A stretch of 64,000 nucleotides of DNA, taken from contig JAKADX010000001.1 in assembly GCA_021818505.1 (NCBI GenBank), forward strand, positions 228,049-292,048, written 5' to 3'. The stretch comes from Pseudomonadota bacterium. GTDB taxonomy: Bacteria > Pseudomonadota > Alphaproteobacteria > Acetobacterales > Acetobacteraceae. Below, piece after piece: positions 1-7,448 of this stretch. Positions within the stretch are counted from its first letter, which is position 1, and each line of letters begins with the position of its first letter. Both the position numbers and the translations under genes were made by a program. The notes below the pieces were generated by a model, which saw nothing but the letters and a program-made list of their open reading frames with translations, had not been told where the DNA came from and did no database searches.

Positions 1-428
1 ATCAGCGCCGCCGAGCGCAGCGCCCGCCCGCGGCGCAGCAGGTGCCAGCCCCAGCCGGCGTTGAGCAGCGTCGAGAGCGCGTTCATGCCAAGGCCGGGCA
101 GTGGCGCCTCCAGCGGCGCCGGATGACGAAACGTGGCCCAGGCGTGATCGAGGATCGCCAGCGCCGCGACCACGATCAGCACCCCCTCGACCACGGCAGC
201 GAAGAACTCCGCTTTGTCGTGGCCGTAGGGGTGGTTGGCGTCGGCGGGGCGGGCCGCGAACCGCACCGCGGCGAGGGCCATCACGGCGGTTGCCACGTTC
301 ACGACCGACTCGGCCGCGTCCGAGAACAGCGCTGCACTGCCTGTCACCCACCACGCCGCCGTCTTCAGCGCCAGCACCGCCAGGCCGACGCCGATGCTGC
401 CCACGGCGATGCGCTGCGCCGCCCTCAC
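1..428 (-). CDS. Cation diffusion facilitator (CDF) family metal transporter, 3' end beyond the window
   Basis: Partial: about 142 N-terminal residues are visible and the rest lies left of base 1. The translation has hydrophobic segments and the CDF signature of TM2 and the following loop: SDAAESVVNV, then HPYGHDKAEFFAAVVEG. The Asp and His residues of these motifs bind the transported divalent metal in known CDF proteins, which exchange Zn, Fe, Co or Cd for protons at the inner membrane. The GTG start overlaps the TGA of the upstream regulator gene by four bases (GTGA), so translation is probably coupled and the pair is co-transcribed. The metal cannot be told from this fragment. Family call firm; start choice good. 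Confidence 0.85.
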   Translation of the reverse strand, partial: MRAAQRIAVGSIGVGLAVLALKTAAWWVTGSAALFSDAAESVVNVATAVMALAAVRFAARPADANHPYGHDKAEFFAAVVEGVLIVVAALAILDHAWATFRHPAPLEAPLPGLGMNALSTLLNAGWGWHLLRRGRALRSAAL

Positions 429-1387
429 CGCGGCAGCGCCGGCTCCAGCGTCGCCGCGGCGGGGACGCGCAGGGCCGGCCAGATGCGCACCTCCAGCGGC
501 CCGCCCACCGCGACCGACGGCTCCGGCGCCAGCCCGGCCTCGCGCAGCAGCCGCCGCATCTCGGCGTCCGAGAACCCCGGCCAGCGATGCGCCAGCCGCT
601 GCAGGCAGTCGGCGTTGTCGTGGGGCGCGAGGTCGATCACGACAAGCCGCCCGCCCGGCCGCAGCACGCGCGCGGCCTCCGCCAGCGCCGCCCCCGGCGT
701 CTCGGCGTGGTGCAGCACCATTTGCAGCACCACCGTGTCGAACGACCCGTCCGCCAGCGGCAGGCGGTACATGTCGGCCAGCCGCACCGTGCAGTGCGCG
801 AAGCCGGCCCGCGCCAGCCGCGCCCGCGCCAGCGCCAGCATCGCCCGGCTGGCATCCACGCCCAGCCCCGCGCCGATGCGCGGCGCCAGCAGTTCCAGCA
901 GCCGCCCGGTGCCGGTGCCGATATCGAGCAGCCGCCCCAGCCCGCTGCGCGGCAGCAGGTCCAGCAGCGCCCGCTCCACCGCCTCGGCGGGCAGGCCGAG
1001 GGCGCGCATTTCGTCCCACTCCGCCCCGGCGCGGCGGAACGTTTCCGTCGCCTCGCGGGCGCGCTCGGCCAGCACCCGCGCCGCCTGCCGTGCGTCGCCC
1101 GCCAGCCCCGGATCGTCCGGCGGCAGATGTGCCAGGACCGCCTGCACCAGCGCCGCGCCGGGGCTGCCGGCGGGCGGCAGGCCGTACCAGGCATTGGCGC
1201 CCTCGCGCAGCCGCTCCAGCAATCCGGCCTCGTTCAGCAGTCGCAGGTGGCGCGACAGGCGCGGCTGCGACTGGCCGAGGATCTCGGTGAACTCCGAGAC
1301 GCAGAACGGCCCCCGCGCAGCGAGCGCAAGGATGCGCAGGCGCGTCGGCTCGGCGATGGCGCGCAGGGCGGCGAGCAGGTCCTCCAT
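425..1387 (-). CDS. ArsR-family HTH regulator fused to a SAM-dependent methyltransferase domain (SahR-like)
   Basis: 320 aa. Residues 1-75 form an ArsR/SmtB winged helix (recognition helix around SQPRLSRHLRLL). No cysteine-rich metal site of classical ArsR is seen. From about residue 153 there is a class I methyltransferase fold: motif I LLDIGTGTGRLLELL, then GVDAS, a motif IV-like stretch VVLQMVLHHAE, and LRPGGRLVVIDL. This architecture is that of SahR, described in Proteobacteria as an S-adenosylhomocysteine-responsive repressor of methionine-cycle genes. That role here is inference. A perfect 18-bp dyad sits 15 bases upstream of the start. It overlaps the downstream CDF gene by GTGA, so it may instead control the local GNAT-regulator-CDF group. 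Confidence 0.85.
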   Translation of the reverse strand: MEDLLAALRAIAEPTRLRILALAARGPFCVSEFTEILGQSQPRLSRHLRLLNEAGLLERLREGANAWYGLPPAGSPGAALVQAVLAHLPPDDPGLAGDARQAARVLAERAREATETFRRAGAEWDEMRALGLPAEAVERALLDLLPRSGLGRLLDIGTGTGRLLELLAPRIGAGLGVDASRAMLALARARLARAGFAHCTVRLADMYRLPLADGSFDTVVLQMVLHHAETPGAALAEAARVLRPGGRLVVIDLAPHDNADCLQRLAHRWPGFSDAEMRRLLREAGLAPEPSVAVGGPLEVRIWPALRVPAAATLEPALPR

Positions 1388-1401
1388 CCATCGCCCAATC
1401 G

Positions 1402-1419
1402 CATAAAGCCCGCTTTATG
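1402..1419. promoter_or_regulatory. Perfect inverted repeat, probable operator of the ArsR-methyltransferase gene
   Basis: CATAAAGC-CC-GCTTTATG has two perfect 8-bp arms. It lies directly upstream of the ArsR-methyltransferase start and overlaps the stop codon of the GNAT gene. It is AT-rich in a GC-rich region. ArsR-family proteins bind such dyads and usually autoregulate. An operator is the best reading; a short hairpin is less likely because the loop has only two bases. Confidence 0.6.
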
Positions 1420-1942
1420 TCGATGCGGCCGGTATGTCGGAATCGCCCGCGCCGATCGCGCGCTGCATGTAGATCACGTCGAGCCAGCGACCGAATTTCA
1501 GCCCCGCCGCGCGCAGCACGCCGACGCGGGCGAAGCCCAGGCTGGCGTGCACGCCGATGGAGCCGACATTTTCGGAATCACCGATCACCGCAACCATCTG
1601 GCGGATGCCCGCCGCCTCGGCAATCTCCAGCAGCCGCGCGACCAGTGCCTTGCCCACGCCCTGCCCGCGCACGTCCTGGCGCACATAGACTGCGTCCTCG
1701 ACGCAGAAGCGATAGGCCGAGCGGTCGCGGAACTGGGCGTAATAGGCGTAGCCCAGCACGCCGGTCGCGTCCTCGGCCACCAGCCAGTGCCCGCGCCGCG
1801 CCGCCACCGAATCCAGCCGCGCCGCCATCTCCTCGACCGTCGGCGGCACTTCCTCGAACGTGCCGGTGCCGTGCAGGACGTGGTGCGCGTAGATGCCCTG
1901 GATCTCCGGCACGTCGGCCGGCATCGCCGCACGTATGTGCAT
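1415..1942 (-). CDS. GNAT family N-acetyltransferase
   Basis: 175 aa, the size of a single GNAT domain. It starts MHIRAAMPADVPEIQGIYAHHV and carries the acetyl-CoA pyrophosphate loop RQDVRGQGVGKALVARLLE (motif A, Q/RxxGxG/A), followed by the conserved GIHASLGF-type segment (here GVHASLGFARVGVL). The general layout resembles phosphinothricin/methionine-sulfone acetyltransferases, so the substrate may be an amino acid analogue, but this is not proven. The ATG at 1942 is chosen because the domain begins right after it; the frame runs open upstream only as antisense of the amidase. It lies 14 bases downstream of the amidase stop and is likely co-transcribed with it. Confidence 0.88.
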   Translation of the reverse strand: MHIRAAMPADVPEIQGIYAHHVLHGTGTFEEVPPTVEEMAARLDSVAARRGHWLVAEDATGVLGYAYYAQFRDRSAYRFCVEDAVYVRQDVRGQGVGKALVARLLEIAEAAGIRQMVAVIGDSENVGSIGVHASLGFARVGVLRAAGLKFGRWLDVIYMQRAIGAGDSDIPAAST

Positions 1943-1956
1943 GGCCGTCGCGCTCC

Positions 1957-3162
1957 TTATGGCAGACCCAGAAGCCTGGCCGCTTCGCGGGCCAGCGCCA
2001 GCAGCGCCCTGTCGCGTCCGAACCCTGCTACCAGCGACAGGCCGACAGGCGCGTCGCCATCCGGCATGCGCACCGTCGCCGCCGGCAGCGTCACCTCCGG
2101 CACGCCCGCGAGGCCGGCGAGTGCCGTGACGCCGATGGTGATTTCGCGCACCCGCTCGAACTCCGCCGCCGGAGCGGCTACTTCCGGCGCCGGCGCCGGG
2201 CTGGTCGGATAGACGAGCACCGCACCCCCGGCGAGCAGCGGGCGCAGTCGGGCCTGCACCGCCTGGCGCAGCCGCTGCGCCGCCGCCACCTGCGCCGCCG
2301 TGATCTCGCTGGCCGCGCGGAACCGCCCTGCCACCGGCGGACTGAGTGCCGGCTTGGTCTCGGTGATCCAGGGGCCATGCGCGGTCCACGCCTCGTCGCC
2401 TGAGACGGCGCGATAGGCGGCGTAGAACGCGGCCACCCCCTCGGGCATCAGTTCGATCGGCAATGCCGGACCGAACAACGGCGCCAGCCGCTCCAACGCC
2501 GGGCCCAACGCCGCCACGACCGCCGGGTCGGCGTTCGCCCACGGCTCGACAACGCGCAGCAGCGGCCCCGACAGCCGCCCGCTCTCGCCCGGCAGCAGCA
2601 CGCTGCCGACACGCTCGAGCAACCCGGCCTCGCGGGTGAACCAGCCCGGCGTATCGAGGCTCGGCGCCAGCGGGATCGTGCCGGCCAGCGAAATCGCGCC
2701 CTGCGTCGGACGCAAGCCGTAGAGGCCACAGTAACTCGCCGGAATGCGCACCGACCCGCCGGTGTCCGAGCCGAGCGCCAGGGGCACGATGCCGCCGGCA
2801 ACCGCCGCGACCGAGCCGCAACTCGACCCGCCGGGCAGGCGCGCCGGCACGCGCGGGTTGCGCGGCGTGCCGTGCCACGGGTTTTCCCCGGTCAGGCCGA
2901 AGGCGAGTTCGACCGTTTTGGTCTTGCCGACCACGTGCGCGCCGGCAGCGAGCAGCGCCGCGACCACGGGCGCGGTGCCGGCCGCCGGGGGATGCGTGCG
3001 CGCCCAGTCGGGATTGCCACCGGTGGTCACGACCCCGGCAATGTCGAACAGGTCCTTCACCGCGAACGCAACCCCGTCCAGCGGCCCGCTGCCCGTTGGC
3101 GCGTGAGTCGCGCGTGGCCCGGGCACGAAGGCGCCGAAGGCGTCGTCCTGCGGTTGGCTCAT
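1957..3162 (-). CDS. Amidase signature family hydrolase
   Basis: 401 aa. The Ser-cisSer-Lys triad of the amidase signature family is visible: Lys in FAVKDLFD (about residue 36), the Gly/Ser-rich stretch GGSSCGSVAAVAGG (about 111-124) with the cis-Ser, and SDTGGSVRIPA with the nucleophile near residue 137. The family hydrolyses amide bonds in small molecules and also includes GatA. The short length, isolated context and absence of gatB/gatC argue against GatA; AtzE/allophanate-type or indoleacetamide hydrolases are the nearest functional classes. ATG at 3162 is preceded on the minus strand by AAAGGAGC, a good ribosome binding site. First gene of the minus-strand cluster. Confidence 0.9.
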   Translation of the reverse strand: MSQPQDDAFGAFVPGPRATHAPTGSGPLDGVAFAVKDLFDIAGVVTTGGNPDWARTHPPAAGTAPVVAALLAAGAHVVGKTKTVELAFGLTGENPWHGTPRNPRVPARLPGGSSCGSVAAVAGGIVPLALGSDTGGSVRIPASYCGLYGLRPTQGAISLAGTIPLAPSLDTPGWFTREAGLLERVGSVLLPGESGRLSGPLLRVVEPWANADPAVVAALGPALERLAPLFGPALPIELMPEGVAAFYAAYRAVSGDEAWTAHGPWITETKPALSPPVAGRFRAASEITAAQVAAAQRLRQAVQARLRPLLAGGAVLVYPTSPAPAPEVAAPAAEFERVREITIGVTALAGLAGVPEVTLPAATVRMPDGDAPVGLSLVAGFGRDRALLALAREAARLLGLP

Positions 3163-3725
3163 TCCCTGCTCCTTTCGGTGGGCTGCGTCGCCCGAAACGT
3201 CTCATTGCCGACTGCGGCATCACCCAAGCCTATCCCGATGTGGCCGAACCGCAAGGACCGCCGATCCCGGCAGGGCCAGTCAAAGGAATCCCGGTAGATC
3301 CGTGACCGGGCAACATGCGGGCGTAAGTCTGGCAAGCGCATTGGCCCTTTATAATGCTCGCTCAATGGATAAAAACACGTTCCCGAACGATTGCGAATAA
3401 CTGGCGCGGCAGTTGTGGAGGAATGATGACGGCCGGCCGAACCGGCATCGGCATTTTGCGGTTCCATCGCTCGCGCCGCCGTGATAGGCAGCCGCGCCTG
3501 ACGTGATCTGTGCGGCCCCGAGCGGGGTGCTCACGCGTCGGGGCTCCGGCGTTTCCCCGATACCGGGCCGCGAGGGAAGTGTGATAGAAAGCCGTTTCGT
3601 CATCCGCACCTGCCCGGCAGCGGCGCGGGATGCGCGCCGGAACGTGCGATTGCGTGGCGGGAGCGCGCGAACCGGCGGAGCATTCCGCCGGCGCCGCGCC
3701 CAGCCGTCGAAGGAGGTTTGATACT
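3163..3725. other. 563-bp intergenic region between divergent amidase and ABC-exporter genes
   Basis: No convincing coding frame. It must hold the promoters of both neighbours. A perfect TATAAT is at 3350-3355 on the plus strand, without a clear -35 partner at 17 bases. If used for the exporter it would give a leader of about 360 bases. GC-rich complementary blocks at about 3510-3575 could fold. The stretch ends with AAGGAGG at about 3709-3716, the ribosome binding site of the exporter. Confidence 0.4.
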
Positions 3726-5969
3726 GTGAATTCGACGCAAGCGACGACCGAGGCCGCGCCGCCCACCGCAAAGCCCGCCGGCCCCGACGACGCGCTGGAG
3801 GCGCGGCTGCTGGCGATCGAGGCCGCGGCCCGCTTCCACAACGTCGAACTGGACCGCGAGGAACTGCGCTATCGCCGCGGGACGCAGCCCGAGCCGGCGG
3901 CGCTCGTCGCCTGGGTGCGCGATGGCGGGCTGTGGGCGAAGGCCGTTCGGATGCGCTTCGGCCAGTTGCTGAAGATCGAGGTCGCCTCGCCGGTGATCCT
4001 GCTGCTGCGCGACGGCAGCGCCGCGATCCTGACCACCGCCGATCCGGCGCGCAACATCGTCTGGCTCAAGGACCCCCGCGCGCCCTCCTCCGACCCGCCG
4101 GTGGCGGTGGATGAGTTGCGGCTGTCGCAGGTCTGGTCGGGCGAGACGCTGCTGATCCGGGCCATCCGCGACCTCACCGACGAGAACGCTCCGTTCAGCT
4201 TCCTGTGGGTATGGGGGGTCGTCCGCCACGAGCACAAGCTGCTGCGCGACATGTTCTTCGGCTCGTTCGCGCTGTCGCTGCTGACGCTGGTGCCGCCGCT
4301 GATCGTGATGACCACGCTGAATCGGGTGCTGACGTATCGCAGCGTCTCCACCCTGGCCCTGGTCGGCATCTTTTTCACCATCGCGCTGCTGTACGAGACG
4401 CTGCTGAACTACACGCGGCGCAAGATCATCTATGTCGTCGGCGCCCGCGTCGATGCCAAGATCAGCCTGCACATCTTCAAGCGGATGCTGCGCCTGCCGC
4501 TCGATTTCTTCGAGAAGCAGCAGGCCGGCGAGATCACCTACAAAATCAACCAGGTCAACAAGATCCGCGACTTCCTGACCGGCAAGATGATGAGCACCAT
4601 GCTCGACATGGTGGCGCTGCTGGTGCTGATCCCGGTCATTTTCGTGATGCAGCCGACGCTCGCGTGGATCACGCTGGTTTGCGCCGGGCTGATCGCGCTG
4701 ATCATCATGATCTTCATGGGGCCGGTCAGCCGCGCGATCGGCCGCTGGATCCAGGCCGAGACGCAAAAGAGCAGCGTGCTGGTGGAAACGCTGCACGGCA
4801 TCCGCACCGTCAAGTCGCTGGCGCTGGAGCCGCAGCAGCGCGACCTTTGGGACCGCCGCACCGCGACCTCGGTTCAGCTCAAGCTCGAAGCCTCCGACCT
4901 CGCCAACTGGCCGCAGACGCTGGTCAACCCGCTGGAAGGCGTGATGAGCCGCGGCGTCGTGCTGCTCGGGGCATTGCTCGCCATCACCACGCCGGGGAGC
5001 GTGGATCCCGGCACGCTGATCGGCTTCATGATGATCGCCGGCCGCGTCGCCGCACCGCTGATCGGCATCGCGCGGCTGATGGACGATCTGCAGGAGGTGC
5101 GGCTGGCCGTCGGCTTCGTCCAGTCGGTCATCAACAACAAGCCCGAGTCCGCCAACCCGTCGGCCGGGCTGCGTCCGAAGATCGAGGGCGCGCTGCAGTT
5201 CAACGGGGTCAACTACACCTATCCCGGCACCAAGGCGCGCGCACTCGACGGTGTCACGTTCGAGGTGCCGGTCGGCACCATGCTCGGGCTAGTCGGCAAG
5301 AGCGGCTCGGGCAAATCCACCATCGCGCGATTGATGCAGGGCATCACCCGTGACTACGAGGGCTACCTCAAGCTCGACGGCACCGACCTGCGCGAGATCA
5401 ACCTCGCGCATCTACGCCGCAATCTCGGCGTGGTGCTCCAGGAAAACTTCCTGTTCCGCGGCACCATCCGCGAAAACATCATCGCCGGCCGTCCGGGCCT
5501 GACGCTGACCGATGCGGTGCGCGCCGCGCGCCTTGCCGGGGCCGAGGAATTCATCGAGCGAATGCCGAACGGCTACGAAACCTGGATCGAGGAAGGCTCG
5601 CCCAACCTTTCCGGCGGGCAGCGGCAGCGGCTGGCGATTGCGCGCGCGCTGATCCACGACCCCCGCCTGCTGATCCTCGACGAGGCGACCAGCGCGCTCG
5701 ACCCCGAGAGCGAGGCGCTGGTGAACGCGAACCTCACGCGCATCGGCAAGGGGCGAACGATGGTGATCGTCTCGCACCGCCTCACGTCACTGACCGATTG
5801 CGACCAGATTCTGGTGCTGGAAAAGGGCAAGGTTCTCGACATGGCGCCGCACTCGGTGCTGCTGGAACGCTGCTCGGTGTACCGCCAGCTCTGGCTGCAG
5901 CAGAACCGGCACCTGGAGAGGCCAGCGCCACCGCGCGGCGGCGTCGCGGTGCTGGCGCAGGGAGACTGA
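3726..5969 (+). CDS. Type I secretion ABC transporter (HlyB-like permease/ATPase)
   Basis: 747 aa, the usual length for HlyB/PrtD-class exporters with an N-terminal C39-like domain. Residues 1-130 look like a degenerate peptidase C39 domain: no catalytic Cys is present, so it should bind rather than cleave substrate, as in HlyB. An exporter membrane domain with about five or six helices follows. The C-terminal ATPase has Walker A GKSGSGKST, signature LSGGQRQRLA, Walker B LLILDEATSALD and H-loop VSHRL. It sits in the inner membrane and pairs with the HlyD-type adaptor three bases downstream. The GTG start is fixed by AAGGAGG eight bases upstream and by the start of family homology. Its substrate is not obvious; no RTX protein is in the window. 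Confidence 0.92.
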   Translation: MNSTQATTEAAPPTAKPAGPDDALEARLLAIEAAARFHNVELDREELRYRRGTQPEPAALVAWVRDGGLWAKAVRMRFGQLLKIEVASPVILLLRDGSAAILTTADPARNIVWLKDPRAPSSDPPVAVDELRLSQVWSGETLLIRAIRDLTDENAPFSFLWVWGVVRHEHKLLRDMFFGSFALSLLTLVPPLIVMTTLNRVLTYRSVSTLALVGIFFTIALLYETLLNYTRRKIIYVVGARVDAKISLHIFKRMLRLPLDFFEKQQAGEITYKINQVNKIRDFLTGKMMSTMLDMVALLVLIPVIFVMQPTLAWITLVCAGLIALIIMIFMGPVSRAIGRWIQAETQKSSVLVETLHGIRTVKSLALEPQQRDLWDRRTATSVQLKLEASDLANWPQTLVNPLEGVMSRGVVLLGALLAITTPGSVDPGTLIGFMMIAGRVAAPLIGIARLMDDLQEVRLAVGFVQSVINNKPESANPSAGLRPKIEGALQFNGVNYTYPGTKARALDGVTFEVPVGTMLGLVGKSGSGKSTIARLMQGITRDYEGYLKLDGTDLREINLAHLRRNLGVVLQENFLFRGTIRENIIAGRPGLTLTDAVRAARLAGAEEFIERMPNGYETWIEEGSPNLSGGQRQRLAIARALIHDPRLLILDEATSALDPESEALVNANLTRIGKGRTMVIVSHRLTSLTDCDQILVLEKGKVLDMAPHSVLLERCSVYRQLWLQQNRHLERPAPPRGGVAVLAQGD

Positions 5970-5972
5970 GCG

Positions 5973-7418
5973 ATGGCGAAGAACCTGATGCGCGTGCGTC
6001 CCGCCGGTGGGGCGATGGCGCTGGCCGCCGGCGGCGACGATCACGCGACCACGCAGGCGGTGCTGGAATTCCAGTCGCCGACGCTCACACTGATCTCGAA
6101 GCCCGCGTCGTTCTCGGCGCGCATGACGACGTGGCTTCTCTCAAGCCTCGTCGTCGCCACCTTCGTCGTGTTCGGCATCGTACCGGTTGACCGGCTGGTG
6201 AGCGCACCGGCGGTGATCCTGGCGCAGTCGCCCAACGTCATCGTGCAACCGCTGGAAACCGCAATCGTGCGCAGCATTCTCGTCAAGGAAGGCGAGACGG
6301 TAAAGAAGGGGCAGTTGCTGGCGCAGCTCGACCCGACCTTCGCGCGCAGCGACGACAAGGCCACCACGGCGCAGATGGAAAGCCTGCGCGCCCAGGTCGC
6401 GCGCATGAAGGCGGAGCTGCACAACCAGCCCTACGTCTCCGACGGTTCGCAATATAGCCAGCTCGAAGAACTGGCCTATCTGCAGCACCATCAGCAGTTC
6501 GTCTTTACCATCGAGGACTATAATCAGAAGATCGCGAGCCTGCAGGCCAAAGTGGCGCAGGCCGAGGCGGACGTGTCCAGCCTGACACGGCAGGTCAGCA
6601 AGCTCGAATCGGTGGAGAACATCCGCAAGCAGCTTGAGAAGATGCAGGTCGGCAGCAAGCTCAACACCTACCAGGCCGAGCTTGACCGCGAGTCCGGCGC
6701 GCAGAAGCTGGAGGATGCCAAGCAGGCGCTGATCGGCGCCAGACGCGACCTCGCCAGCATGATCGCCGAGCGCGACAGTTGGCAGCACCAGTGGTACGCC
6801 GACCTGCAGACGCAGGAGAGCCAGCAGGAGCGTCTGCTGTCCGACATGGAGGGGCAGGCGACCAAGAACGCGCTGCGCAGCCAGTTGGTCGAGATGCGCG
6901 CGCCGGCGGATTCGATCGTGCTCAGCGTCTCGCGCGTCGCCCCCGGCACCGTGCTGCAATCGGGCACGCAGTTGATGACGACGGTGCCCGTCGATGCGCC
7001 GCTGGAGGTGGTCGGCATGATCGACGGCGGCGATTCCGGTTTCGTAAAACCCGGCGATCCGGTGTCGATCAAGTTCGACACGCTGCCCTATGACCGCTAC
7101 GGCTACGCGATGGGGCACGTGACGCGCATCAGCGCCGACAGCTTCACCGACCCGACCCAGGGCCAGATCAATCCGCAGAACACGGCGCCGAACATTTCGC
7201 CCAGCGCGCCGCAGAACAACGGGACGTCGCCCGTTTATTACTATCGCGTGTTCGTGGCGATCGACCAGATGAAGCTGCGCAACCCGCCGCCCAGCTTCAG
7301 CGTCAAGCCGGGCATGCCGCTGGAGATCGACATCAAGGTTGGCGCGCGCACGGTGCTGCAGTACCTGTTTGACAAGTTCATTCCGTTCCTGCAGGGCGGC
7401 GCGCATGAGCCGGCATGA
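5973..7418 (+). CDS. HlyD-family periplasmic adaptor of the type I secretion system
   Basis: 481 aa membrane-fusion protein. A short cytoplasmic N-terminus is followed by one transmembrane helix at about residues 50-72. Next come the lipoyl half-motif (NVIVQPLETAIVRSILVKEG, with EGETVKKGQLLAQLDPT), a long coiled coil (about 130-300, heptad-rich) and the second lipoyl half MRAPADSIVLSVSRVAPGT. The C-terminal beta-barrel contains a Pro/Asn-rich insert (about residues 390-425), longer than in HlyD. It joins the ABC exporter to an outer-membrane TolC-like channel that is not encoded here. It begins three bases after the exporter stop. Confidence 0.9.
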   Translation: MAKNLMRVRPAGGAMALAAGGDDHATTQAVLEFQSPTLTLISKPASFSARMTTWLLSSLVVATFVVFGIVPVDRLVSAPAVILAQSPNVIVQPLETAIVRSILVKEGETVKKGQLLAQLDPTFARSDDKATTAQMESLRAQVARMKAELHNQPYVSDGSQYSQLEELAYLQHHQQFVFTIEDYNQKIASLQAKVAQAEADVSSLTRQVSKLESVENIRKQLEKMQVGSKLNTYQAELDRESGAQKLEDAKQALIGARRDLASMIAERDSWQHQWYADLQTQESQQERLLSDMEGQATKNALRSQLVEMRAPADSIVLSVSRVAPGTVLQSGTQLMTTVPVDAPLEVVGMIDGGDSGFVKPGDPVSIKFDTLPYDRYGYAMGHVTRISADSFTDPTQGQINPQNTAPNISPSAPQNNGTSPVYYYRVFVAIDQMKLRNPPPSFSVKPGMPLEIDIKVGARTVLQYLFDKFIPFLQGGAHEPA

Positions 7419-7448
7419 ACCGCCGCGCGCCGGCGGAGGACTGAGACG

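Noticed and set aside
101..2212. 703-codon open frame on the plus strand, and similar long frames at 42-1406 and 235-1290
   Set aside because: They lie antisense to the ArsR-methyltransferase, GNAT and amidase genes, are dominated by Arg, Pro, Ala and Gln, and match no domain. High GC removes stop codons from antisense frames.
1415..3223. 602-codon frame that includes the GNAT gene
   Set aside because: Only the last 175 codons are GNAT-like. The upstream part is the out-of-phase shadow of the amidase gene.
3327..3345. Sigma-54 type promoter (TGGC...TTGG) upstream of the exporter
   Set aside because: The -12 element reads TTGG instead of TTGC and the spacing is off by one, so the match is weak.
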